This document shows positions 1-6,641 of a stretch of 11,489 bases of DNA, piece after piece. This DNA is from Deltaproteobacteria bacterium. GTDB taxonomy: Bacteria > Desulfobacterota > Desulfarculia > Adiutricales > Adiutricaceae. Both the position numbers and the translations under genes were made by a program. The stretch covers positions 1 to 11,489 of the forward strand of contig JAITQT010000060.1 of assembly GCA_031288745.1 (NCBI GenBank), in the 5' to 3' direction. Positions within the stretch are counted from its first letter, which is position 1. Each line of letters begins with the position of its first letter. The notes below the pieces were generated by a model that was not told where the DNA came from, made no database searches, and was given only the letters and a program-made list of their open reading frames with translations.

Positions 1-138
1 ATGGTTGGAGCAGAGAGCTAAGTAGAAACGTTAAAAGAACTAATGTTAAGAACTTAAGGGTATGCTAAAACTTAATTACAACTCAAAAGTCGCTACCAGC
101 CGCAACGTGGGGAAAAAAAAGACTTGGTGAACGGTTAC
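1..138 (-). mobile_element. MITE-A copy 1, cut by the window edge
   Basis: Reverse complement of the left half of a short non-autonomous element that occurs twice more, at 4961-5360 and 9670-9956. Read on the minus strand it begins GTAACCGTTCACCAAG at position 138 and matches the other copies nearly base for base to position 1. The remaining 150 or so bases lie outside the window. It starts 16 bases beyond the stop codon of the PopZ-like gene, so it forms that gene's 3' flank. The outer target duplicate should be 139-146 (GATTATTC), but its partner is not visible. The site equivalent to the MITE-B insertion point (ATGT at 43-46) is empty here. Confidence 0.85.
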
Positions 139-154
139 GATTATTCAAAGTAAA

Positions 155-775
155 CTAACGGGAAAAAAACTTAACCAAAGCGGAAAAAACCGCCTGCTCA
201 ATAACTTCTCCTAGCTCCATAGGACTAAGTTGGGCCAGGCAGTTACCATCGGCTTGGGGGGCCAAGGAGGGCCTAGGAACACTTTCGCCAGCCTTCTGCT
301 CCTCTTTCCCTATTTGGGCTACTTTAGCTCGAGGAAGATAATTTGGATCAATGATCCCCTCGTCTATCTCCTCACGCGGGCTTAAAACGTCGGTCAGGAG
401 GATAGTTTCCTCAGCCTCAATAGCCCTGACCGGCTTAAGCGGCCGGGGCGACTGAAATAGCGGAGGCGGCGGGACTCTCTGAGATAGCTGAGAGGATGAA
501 GGTGGAGGCGGGGCCGAAATGCTCTTAGCTAGCTGGGCCGGTCTAGCCGCCTGCTCTACAGGGCGCTCTAAAGGCCTAGCCTCGGGAGGGACCGGAGGAC
601 TTTGTCGGCCTGGCTCTAAATTAGAGCTTTGAGCGATAGCCTCATCGAGCCGTTTAATGATCGTCTCCATCTCTGTGTCGAGACCATCGTCTATTTGATA
701 TTCTGTTGACTCGTCTAACGGGGCCTCATTAGTAGGCCATATTTTACGGTCGAAATTAGAATCATTAGCTGCCAT
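155..775 (-). CDS. proline-rich disordered protein, PopZ-like layout
   Basis: Product of 206 residues with no signal peptide or membrane segment, so probably cytoplasmic. Visible parts in order: an acidic N-terminus; a short amphipathic helix around residues 35-50 (METIIKRLDEAIAQ); a Pro/Ser-rich, probably disordered stretch at about 57-115 with runs such as PPPPSSS and VPPPPL; a short hydrophobic motif ETILLTDVLS (123-132); and a C-terminal helix at 184-206 ending ALVKFFSR. Helix, acidic/proline-rich linker, LTDV-like motif and C-terminal helix is the arrangement of PopZ/DUF2497 polar-organising proteins. The similarity is one of layout rather than clear sequence identity, so the function is tentative. 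GGAGG lies 5 bases before the ATG. A MITE-A copy begins 16 bases after the stop. The gene is separated from the rpoH operon by 360 bases and probably has its own promoter. Confidence 0.7.
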   Translation of the reverse strand: MAANDSNFDRKIWPTNEAPLDESTEYQIDDGLDTEMETIIKRLDEAIAQSSNLEPGRQSPPVPPEARPLERPVEQAARPAQLAKSISAPPPPSSSQLSQRVPPPPLFQSPRPLKPVRAIEAEETILLTDVLSPREEIDEGIIDPNYLPRAKVAQIGKEEQKAGESVPRPSLAPQADGNCLAQLSPMELGEVIEQAVFSALVKFFSR

Positions 776-1136
776 TTGAGCCTCCGCCTTTTGGCCTCAA
801 AAAAACGACCTTTATATGGATAACTGAGCCCCTAAACCAGCAAGAGCGCTTACAATGACCAAGCGCCATTTTTTAATCAAGCGTTTTTGCCGGTCAAAAA
901 CCATTATCGGTTTTTTAAGGATCGCCTAACCAGCCAAAAGTCTTAAGCCTCTATTTTTATAGCTCAAACCAGCCCCCCAAGCCTATCTAGAAAAGCGGCC
1001 TCAAGTCTTAGGTTTTAAAAAAGCCCCAGGTCAAATCAGCTTTACTTAACGACACCTAAAGGGGAAGAGTTTATTAATAGCAAATTTACCAGATCTTAGA
1101 TACAATTTCCACTTTAAATTTTTTAGGTCCGACGAT
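776..1136. other. spacer between LolB-like and PopZ-like genes
   Basis: 361 bases. It holds the possible small ORF described separately (812-904, minus strand). I see no convincing intrinsic terminator for the LolB-like gene: only a weak AGC/GCT stem lies before a T run on the minus strand (around 1016-1040). The heptamer AACCAGC occurs at 835, 928 and 967 on the plus strand without regular spacing. A TATAAA on the minus strand near 956-961 could be a -10 box, but no good -35 box is placed for it. Confidence 0.5.
812..904 (-). CDS. possible 30-residue membrane peptide
   Basis: An ATG at 904 opens 30 codons ending in TAA at 812, in the gap just before the PopZ-like gene and 36 bases from its start. 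The peptide has a basic N-terminus (MVFDRQKRLIKKWR) followed by a hydrophobic segment (LVIVSALAGLGAQLSI). This fits a single-span small membrane protein with its N-terminus inside. Codons resemble those of neighbouring genes. Against it, there is no strong Shine-Dalgarno sequence and an ORF this short can arise by chance. An in-frame TAG lies eight codons upstream, so no longer start is available. It could instead be a leader peptide or the remains of a larger gene. Confidence 0.3.
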   Translation of the reverse strand: MVFDRQKRLIKKWRLVIVSALAGLGAQLSI

Positions 1137-1976
1137 TTAGATTCTTTCTTCCTTAAAACCCGCAGGAGTGGGGGCCAGAAAAAATTCATCGCCCAAAGTT
1201 AGTCCTAGCCGCGCCTCGTCATAGCGAACGACCAAAGAATTAGCCCCGTCGGACGATTTAATAGTTAAATTATGGGGAAAATCTTGTAAAACATTGGCTC
1301 CATCTTCTCTTTTTAAGGGTAAGAAGCGATCATAATTAATCTCAAGCCCGTTTTTATCCCTATCTTCTGATTTAAACTGATAGCCCTTTATCCTGGCCCC
1401 GTCAGCACCAGGTTCGAGGCGAACTAAAAAGTTGACCTCAGCCCATTGAGGCTGGACCGAGAGCAAAGTTAATAAGCGCGGCTCGGCCGCGTCGTTAACC
1501 GAAGCGGCCTCGGGGTTGGGGATGAGAGAGTTGGACATAAAAGAAATAAAATCGGAGGGCGTAAAATCAAAGGCTAAAACACCCTCGAGTTTTAAACTCG
1601 AAGATGAGCCAACCGTCTTAACGGCCGCACGATAATCTAAAAACGAGACTAAATCGCGATTGGAAATTATCTTTAACGCTGGTCGGCCCATAGGGTCTAG
1701 GACGGTTAAGATAAAATTAGAGGGTCGTTTAGCCAAAAACTCAAATTTAAAATAGCGAATCGTGCGACCTTGGGTTAGATTGATCGAACCTCTAGCCGCG
1801 AAAGTGCCCAAACTTGACCCTTTTTGGTAAAGGGCGCGAGATAAGTCCAGGGCCGCTCCGCTGGAGGCTGGCGGCGTGGAGGTCTTAAGCGAGCCTAATC
1901 TTTGACAAGCGCCAGCTAAAAAGAGGACTAAAACTAACAGTAGCAGACTAATTGCTAATTTTTTTAAGTTTTTCAT
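1137..1976 (-). CDS. LolB/DUF4292-like outer-membrane lipoprotein
   Basis: Product of 279 residues. The N-terminus is a lipoprotein signal: KNLKK, a long Leu/Val core, then LAGAC with the lipidated cysteine at position 24. The lipobox is weak, with Ala rather than Leu at -3. The mature part resembles LolB/DUF4292 proteins: an N-terminal region before a beta-rich domain with 'ARGSINLTQGRTIRYFKFEF' and 'LTVLDPMGRPALKI' (about 60-105), where a lipid-carrier beta-sheet would form. LolB family members insert lipoproteins into the outer membrane, but this role is inferred. The start overlaps the 3' end of the TPR gene by 29 bases in another frame. The nearest purine-rich GGAGAAGGG is about 25 bases away, so translation probably depends on coupling to the upstream gene. 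Confidence 0.6.
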   Translation of the reverse strand: MKNLKKLAISLLLLVLVLFLAGACQRLGSLKTSTPPASSGAALDLSRALYQKGSSLGTFAARGSINLTQGRTIRYFKFEFLAKRPSNFILTVLDPMGRPALKIISNRDLVSFLDYRAAVKTVGSSSSLKLEGVLAFDFTPSDFISFMSNSLIPNPEAASVNDAAEPRLLTLLSVQPQWAEVNFLVRLEPGADGARIKGYQFKSEDRDKNGLEINYDRFLPLKREDGANVLQDFPHNLTIKSSDGANSLVVRYDEARLGLTLGDEFFLAPTPAGFKEERI

Positions 1977-3660
1977 TTAAAACGCTTGGGTTTTCGTGAC
2001 CCTTCTCCAAAGACTTCAAATAGGCCCGCTTACCTTCCTTAATTCGCCCCGACTTAATTAAAGCATCACCTAAATGCTCCATTATAACTGCGTCTTCTTG
2101 AGAGAGTTTGGCGGCCTTTTCCAAAAGGGGTAAGGCCTTAGCCACGTTTCCAGAGACAAAATAAACCCACGCCAAGGTGTCGACGATATAGCCATTGTCA
2201 GGCTTAAGGGTGTTGGCCTTAATAGCCATATCTAAGGCTTCAGTTAGGTTTTCCCCTTTTTCAGCGTATGAATAAGCCAAATAATTTAAGGCCTCGGCGT
2301 GGTCGGGCTCAAGCTCGATGGCCTTGCGCATTTCTTTAAAGCTAGCTGCCTCCTCGCCTAATTTACCCTCCACATAACCAAGCCTAAAATGGATCTCGGC
2401 GACGTCGGGAAAAGACTCCAAACTCTTAACGTAAATGTCTTTAGCTTCCTTAAAACGGGTCAACTCCTCAAACAAGGTCGCCTGGGCCAAAACTAACTGC
2501 GGGGAGGCAGGGGCTTGACGACGAGCCTCTAACATTAATTCGAGGGCCTTCTCCTTTTCCCCATCTTCAACCAATAAGCCACACAAAAAAAGCCTTGAAT
2601 CGACAAACTGTTCGGAATCGGGTTTTATCTCGTAGAGAAGCTCTTTAGCCTTGGGTCTTTGGCCGCTCTCAGCTAAGACGGAAGATAATAGATATTTAAC
2701 CTGATCGTTTTTAGGATTTTTTTTCAGTAGAGTTTGAAATTCATTAATGGCCTCTTCAAAGAGTCCTTCCTCTATATAAGCTAAACCGACCATAATCCCG
2801 GCGTGGGGGTTGTCGGCGGCCAATTCGTTCATTTCCTTAAAAATTTGGGTCGCTTCCGCCCTGCGACCTCTTTTTAAAAGAAGCCTAGCTAATCTTGCGC
2901 GAGGCACGGTAGTCTCTGGCCTTAGCTTTATTAATTTCCTATAGGTCTTTTCAGCCTCCCGAAACTTTTCGCTTTGCTCATAAATTATGGATAGCTCGGT
3001 TAAGGCGGCTACGAAGTCAGGATTTTTAGCCAAGGACTTCTTAAAAAGGGCTGTAGCCTTATCAATTTCCCCATTCTTTTGTGCCAAGCGTCCCAAATAA
3101 TAGTCCGGCAGATGAGAGCCTGGGGCCATGTCGCCTAAAGTTAAAAAAGTCTTTTGGGCGTCTGTCATCCGCCCGTTTTCAGCGTAAAGCGCCCCTAAAT
3201 AGGAGAGGGCCTCCTCGTTGCGCGGGTCAATCTTTAACACTTCCAAATAATGTTTTTCCGCTTCCTCCCAATTACCGACCCCGGCATACAACCAAGCAGC
3301 AAATAACCTGGCCTCGACGTCGGCGGGTTTTAGCTCTAAGGCCTTGGTTAAATACTTAACTGCAGCCTCTGAGCGGCCAGCGCGGCTAAGGAGTCTAGCC
3401 GTCTCCAAATAAAGATAAAAAGAGCCCCCGGAGCTTTTCAAAGCTCGCTCCATAGATTCAATAGCTTGATCCTCTTTGCGGTTAAGCTCGTCGTACTGGG
3501 CTTTGAGAAAGAAATAATAACTATCGCTTATATTTTGCCCCTCGGGCAAAAACAAGGCGCTCGAGCAGCCGCCCAAAAAAATGGAGATCAGCGCGGCTAA
3601 GGCTAGAGCGAAAGAGCTAACACGCCGAGGATAGGAGAGATATTTGGAGTGAGTAGACAT
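1948..3660 (-). CDS. TPR-repeat lipoprotein
   Basis: Product of 570 residues. A signal peptide ends in the canonical lipobox LGGC, with the lipidated cysteine at residue 32. The remainder, about 45-565, is almost entirely tetratricopeptide repeats: roughly 13-14 units with the usual W/L-G-Y-A-P pattern, for example 'AEALNYLAYSYAEKGENLTEAL' near 455 and 'GYIVDTLAWVYFVSGNVAKALPLLEKA' near 490. Such proteins are scaffolds for protein complexes at the outer membrane. Nothing in the sequence names the partner. It follows rpoH by 38 bases and overlaps the LolB-like gene, so the three genes are probably one transcript. The ATG is preceded by GGAG with only 3 bases of spacing, which is short, but there is no alternative start before the signal peptide. 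Confidence 0.85.
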   Translation of the reverse strand: MSTHSKYLSYPRRVSSFALALAALISIFLGGCSSALFLPEGQNISDSYYFFLKAQYDELNRKEDQAIESMERALKSSGGSFYLYLETARLLSRAGRSEAAVKYLTKALELKPADVEARLFAAWLYAGVGNWEEAEKHYLEVLKIDPRNEEALSYLGALYAENGRMTDAQKTFLTLGDMAPGSHLPDYYLGRLAQKNGEIDKATALFKKSLAKNPDFVAALTELSIIYEQSEKFREAEKTYRKLIKLRPETTVPRARLARLLLKRGRRAEATQIFKEMNELAADNPHAGIMVGLAYIEEGLFEEAINEFQTLLKKNPKNDQVKYLLSSVLAESGQRPKAKELLYEIKPDSEQFVDSRLFLCGLLVEDGEKEKALELMLEARRQAPASPQLVLAQATLFEELTRFKEAKDIYVKSLESFPDVAEIHFRLGYVEGKLGEEAASFKEMRKAIELEPDHAEALNYLAYSYAEKGENLTEALDMAIKANTLKPDNGYIVDTLAWVYFVSGNVAKALPLLEKAAKLSQEDAVIMEHLGDALIKSGRIKEGKRAYLKSLEKGHENPSVLNEKLKKISN

Positions 3661-3698
3661 ATTCTCCAGTTAAGGTGAGCAACACCAAAAATAACAAA

Positions 3699-4673
3699 TT
3701 AAATCAATCTATCAAAATCAATTTCGGGCAACTCACGCAGTAAATACTCGCCCAAAGTCTTTTTAAGCTTTTCTTCAAGTTGGCGGACCCTTTCTCGGCT
3801 GACGCCAAATTCTTCCCCCAGCTCCTGTAAAGTCACCGGGTCGTCGGTCAATAACCTTTTATCAAGGATGGTCGTTTCCCGCGGGGTTAACGTCTCGCGG
3901 TAGAGAGCCAACTTTTCCCCCAACATTCGCCTTATTTGCGAATCGGCCAAAAAATTATCGACCGTCTCTTCGTTGGAGGGAATTAAGCTAACTTGCATCT
4001 GCCCGTAGACTTCACCCTGAGGGGTATCTAAAGAAACCTCGCGACCAGCCTTGAACCTAGAGTCCATTTCCATCACTTCGGTTTCCGAGACGCCCAAACG
4101 CTCTGCTAATAAACTATAGCAAGGTTCCAAACCTTCTTTGATTAATCTATCCTCTTCCTTTTTAAGGTTAAAAAAAAGTTTTCTTTGCGCCTGAGTGGTG
4201 CCTATTTTTACTAGACGCCAATTTTTCATAATATATCTTAAAATGTAGGCCTTAATCCAATAAGCAGCGTAAAAACTAAATTTCACTTTCCGCGTGGGAT
4301 CAAACTTTTTTAAGGCTTGCATTAAGCCCATGTTGCCTTCTTGGACTAAATCTTGAAGGTTATTTAACCAATAGCTATGCAGCTCCATAGCGATTTTAAC
4401 CACTAAGCGCAAGTTGCCGGTGATGAGCCTCTGTCCGGCCTCTGGATCTCCGGTGCGCTTATAGCGCTTTATTAACTCCTCTTCCTCGGCTTTAGATAAT
4501 AGTTTAAATCGCTTAACTTCGTTTAAATAGGCTCTAAACGAATCAACGCTAGGAGCAGCCGGCGGCTGGGCCAACTCTCGCTGGGCTGGAGGCAAGGGCA
4601 CAGGTCGACCGACCGGGGTCAAAGACGCCGGCCTTACGGCGGGTGGTAAAAATGTTTCGCCGTCTCGGTCCAT
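3699..4673 (-). CDS. rpoH: heat-shock sigma factor RpoH (sigma-32)
   Basis: Sigma-70 family factor of 324 residues that directs RNA polymerase to heat-shock promoters. Region 1.2 begins about residue 42 (SVDSFRAYLNEV). Region 2 with NLRLVVKIA, DLVQEGNMGLMQALKKFDPTR and FSFYAAYWIKAYI runs 79-150. The diagnostic RpoH box, QRKLFFNLK, is at 163-171. Region 4 with the helix-turn-helix LQELGEEFGVSRERVRQ is at about 262-311. The N-terminus has about 40 extra proline-rich residues compared with typical RpoH. The ATG at 4673 is chosen over a TTG at 4679 because GAGG sits 7 bases before the ATG but only 1 base before the TTG. It heads an apparent operon with the TPR and LolB-like lipoprotein genes. Confidence 0.9.
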   Translation of the reverse strand: MDRDGETFLPPAVRPASLTPVGRPVPLPPAQRELAQPPAAPSVDSFRAYLNEVKRFKLLSKAEEEELIKRYKRTGDPEAGQRLITGNLRLVVKIAMELHSYWLNNLQDLVQEGNMGLMQALKKFDPTRKVKFSFYAAYWIKAYILRYIMKNWRLVKIGTTQAQRKLFFNLKKEEDRLIKEGLEPCYSLLAERLGVSETEVMEMDSRFKAGREVSLDTPQGEVYGQMQVSLIPSNEETVDNFLADSQIRRMLGEKLALYRETLTPRETTILDKRLLTDDPVTLQELGEEFGVSRERVRQLEEKLKKTLGEYLLRELPEIDFDRLI

Positions 4674-4806
4674 CCACAATCCTCGCCCATTACGTCACGA
4701 CTATAACTAAAAATTGTCGGCCCTAAGTTTCGCCAAATGACCTTCGAGGGCCTAAAAAAGTTTCGCCTCGCCTAATTAACTGCATCATCAGCTAAAGTAA
4801 AGCCTT

Positions 4807-4834
4807 AATTTAAGGTCTTTTTTAAGTTAGGCAA
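4807..4834 (-). promoter_or_regulatory. possible rpoH promoter with overlapping palindrome
   Basis: On the minus strand, TTGCCT (4834-4829) and TAAATT (4812-4807) are separated by 16 bases, a modest sigma-70-type match. The predicted start would be near 4800, giving a leader of about 125 bases before rpoH. A perfect 13-base inverted repeat, CCTTAATTTAAGG (4803-4815), covers the -10 element and could be an operator. On the plus strand the same sequence runs into a T tract, but no plus-strand gene precedes it. Confidence 0.25.
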
Positions 4835-4960
4835 GAAAAATTTAAATTGAGAGTTTATTAGCCCTGACCTAGGGGCCTTGGCTGGCTATCGCTTCGGGCG
4901 ATTTAAGTTTATGACCACCCGTAGGGGTCGAAAAAACGAGGGCGATCAATTAAATCTCTC

Positions 4961-5360
4961 GTAACTGTTCACCAAGTCTTTTTTCCCCACGTTGCGGCTG
5001 GTAGCGACTTTCGAGTTGTAATTAAGTTTTAGCAGACCCTTAAGTTCTTAACATTGATCGAAGCGCAAAAACCTCTTAAAAGCAAAATCGTCTAACAAAT
5101 TAACTAGTAATAAGGATATGTTATAAATTTAAGGATTGATAAAGGGGACTTTTTGCGCTTCGAGCAACATTAGTTCTTTTACGTTTCTACTTAGCTCTCT
5201 GCTCCAACCATATATTTTAACTTTGATTAATGTAAAAATTACTAAGCTCCTATAGGGGGCTACATTGCTGCGGTATGGGTCGTCCCTTTCAATAGGCTTG
5301 GCCCCGCAGCGTTCTCTCTTGTGAACGGGCCCTTAAACGTTCACATTTGTGAACCTACAC
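4961..5360 (+). mobile_element. MITE-A copy 2, interrupted by MITE-B
   Basis: Complete copy of the dispersed element, flanked by a perfect 8-bp duplication AATCTCTC (4953-4960 and 5361-5368). The left end is GTAACTGTTCACCAAGT. The right end, read inward, is GTGTAGGTTCACAAATG. They share GT and GTTCACnAA as an imperfect terminal inverted repeat. Removing the nested MITE-B and its duplicate (116 bases) leaves 284 bases, against 287 in copy 3. There is no ORF, so any movement needs a transposase from elsewhere. A GTAA end and 8-bp duplications are typical of the IS66 family, which is my best guess for the mobilising enzyme. The right half can form three hairpins, including GCTGCGG/CCGCAGC and GTTCAC/GTGAAC. 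Confidence 0.85.
5055..5166 (+). mobile_element. MITE-B, 112-bp element nested in MITE-A
   Basis: Ends are a 17-base terminal inverted repeat with one mismatch: TGATCGAAGCGCAAAAA on the left (5055-5071) and, on the opposite strand, TGCTCGAAGCGCAAAAA from the right (5166-5150). The flanks are ACAT duplicates at 5051-5054 and 5167-5170. Copies 1 and 3 of MITE-A carry the unoccupied sequence TTAACATTAG at the same place, which confirms the insertion. The duplication could be read as 5 bp (AACAT), but 4 bp gives matching TG ends. TG...CA termini with a short duplication are common in IS3/IS481-type elements; the family assignment is a guess. The interior is A/T-rich with no coding capacity. Confidence 0.85.
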
Positions 5361-5460
5361 AATCTCTCGAAGTTTAAATAACTAAAACTGGTATTTTTTT
5401 GGCGCTAAACGAGAGACAAAAGTTAAACTGACTTCAAACTAACTAAAAATAACCTATTCG

Positions 5461-5528
5461 CTGGGCCGTACACGCGACCAAATGGGGCTAGCGTGACGGA
5501 GGCCAAAAATTGGCCTAAAGTCCGCCAG
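5461..5528 (+). ncRNA. possible structured RNA, three-stem fold
   Basis: A G/C-rich island in an A/T-rich spacer that folds as a closed unit. The outer stem is CTGG (5461-5464) with CCAG (5525-5528). Stem 2 is CACGC (5471-5475) with GCGTG (5491-5495). Stem 3 is CGGA+GGCCAA (5497-5506) with TTGGCC (5510-5515) and TCCG (5521-5524), with a TAAAG bulge. It does not match the riboswitch classes I can recall (c-di-GMP, SAM, fluoride and ZTP were considered). The strand is not certain because stems pair on either strand. A weak AAAAAT -10 box at 5445-5450 would suit plus-strand transcription. It might also be a relic of another mobile element. Confidence 0.25.
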
Positions 5529-5956
5529 TAAGAAACTTTATGATTTTACCTCACTAACAAATCAAAGTCCACTGATTTACAAAAAAAGACTATCTTTATC
5601 CTCTCCAAATCTACTCTAGCCTCAGCTCTCCGGCTAAATCGAAGAGAGCCAAAAAACCTAAAAATTATACCCCTAAAACTACGGAAGCCATTTATTAAGG
5701 CTAAAAATAAATAAAACATTTAAAATTTAGCTAATTTTTAATAATTGAAATTTTATTATCTACTAAGTCATGTCTTTCAATTAAGAAAGAGCCATGCTTT
5801 CTAAGTTAATATTTAAATTTATACTTTTAGATAGACCTAATATTCTTTTATAGGCCTAAGCCTCACTCCCAATTAGCTTAAGCCCTCTCATAGTTTTTTG
5901 GCTTTTAGGTCTAAGCTTTAATAACCCGATTAGGCCTAACTAAGCTATAACCGCTC

Positions 5957-5985
5957 TTGACTTAAAGAGAGAGATTAAGTATAGT
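5957..5985 (+). promoter_or_regulatory. sigma-70-type promoter for the DUF5329 gene
   Basis: TTGACT (5957-5962) and TATAGT (5980-5985) are separated by exactly 17 bases, each one mismatch from consensus. Transcription would start near 5992 and give a leader of about 130 bases, containing a 5-bp hairpin (6028-6041), before the ATG at 6124. Confidence 0.6.
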
Positions 5986-6123
5986 TAAACCACCCGCTCA
6001 TAGTTTTAATCTAAAGCTTTTTAACCACTGCCCTATGGCAGCTAGCTCAATACTAGGATTTAAATATAATTTTTCTAAATATTAAATTATTTTTAAGTAG
6101 TTAAAATACATAAAAGAGGCATT

Positions 6124-6558
6124 ATGTTGTTATTTAAAAATCATAAATATAACTCAACACCTCGTTCCAGCACCTTGGCCCTTTTATTAGTTTTGGCCGC
6201 CTTAAACTGGCTGGCCAGACCGGCGATGGCCTTGGAGGGCGAGGAACTAGCTCTTACTCTAGCCTTAATAAAATCCATTGACTCCCAAAAAGATTTGATT
6301 TTTATCAGAAACGGTAAAGAGTATAACTCCGCCCAAGCCGCCGCTCATCTTAAGCGTAAGTTATCGCAAGCCGGGGCCAAAATACAGACGGTCGAAAATT
6401 TTATCGAACTACTGGCCTCTAAATCTTCCGTTAGCGGACAACCTTATTATATTAAGCGCCCTAACCAGTCTCAACAAACAGCCCAAGCCTACTTCACCGA
6501 TCTTTTAAACGAAATTAAGGCCCAAAAGTCCTTCGAATCAAAGGCGAAGTCAAAATAG
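6124..6558 (+). CDS. DUF5329 family periplasmic protein
   Basis: Product of 144 residues. An N-terminal signal peptide (hydrophobic core about residues 17-30) ends at PAMA, with likely cleavage after residue 36, so the mature protein is exported to the periplasm. The mature part carries the DUF5329 signature: FIRNGKEY (60-67), AAAHLKRKLSQAG (72-84), and FIELLASKSSVSGQPYYIK (93-111). The C-terminus is a Lys-rich helix. Length is usual for the family, whose biochemical role is unknown to me. AGAGG lies 4 bases before the ATG. The gene stands alone: an intact promoter lies upstream and a terminator-like hairpin about 150-180 bases downstream. Confidence 0.8.
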   Translation: MLLFKNHKYNSTPRSSTLALLLVLAALNWLARPAMALEGEELALTLALIKSIDSQKDLIFIRNGKEYNSAQAAAHLKRKLSQAGAKIQTVENFIELLASKSSVSGQPYYIKRPNQSQQTAQAYFTDLLNEIKAQKSFESKAKSK

Positions 6559-6641
6559 GGCCCTTATAAATCATAATTTAAGCCCTATCATAGGCATTTT
6601 TCTAAAATTTAGCCTCTAAAACAAAACTTTTTCTGGCCTTT

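Larger units (their letters stand above)
5369..6123. other. 755-bp A/T-rich spacer between rpoH and DUF5329 gene
   Basis: Contains no credible protein gene: the longest ATG-started frames I followed on the plus strand are under 20 codons. It includes the G/C-rich possible RNA at 5461-5528, a hairpin TCTTTC/GAAAGA at 5773-5790, a sigma-70-type promoter at 5957-5985 and a small leader hairpin CTGCC/GGCAG at 6028-6041. The sequence from about 5680 on is much more A/T-rich than the coding parts. The motif CTCATAGTTTT followed by TCTAA-GCTTT and TAACC appears twice, 110 bases apart (from 5887 and from 5997). Confidence 0.6.

Noticed and set aside
3081..3359. Plus-strand open frame of 92 codons inside the TPR gene
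   Set aside because: It lies wholly antisense to a well-supported TPR lipoprotein, has no ribosome site, and its product is a low-complexity Pro/Arg-rich sequence with no domain.
4674..4679. TTG start giving rpoH two more residues
   Set aside because: The GAGG ribosome site would be 1 base from the TTG but is 7 bases from the ATG at 4673.
5471..5495. c-di-GMP riboswitch, suggested by CACGCGACC
   Set aside because: The downstream conserved elements of that class (the GACGCAAAGC-type segment and tetraloop receptor) are not present.
5625..5649. GCTCTC/GAGAGC hairpin considered as a terminator
   Set aside because: On the plus strand it is followed by A residues, and on the minus strand the T run precedes the stem, so it fits a terminator in neither direction.
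6037..6072. GGCAGCTAGCTCA..ACTAGG resembling a known strong synthetic promoter sequence
   Set aside because: The distance from any -35-like box to TATAAT is about 23 bases, and a much better promoter lies at 5957-5985; the likeness is probably chance.
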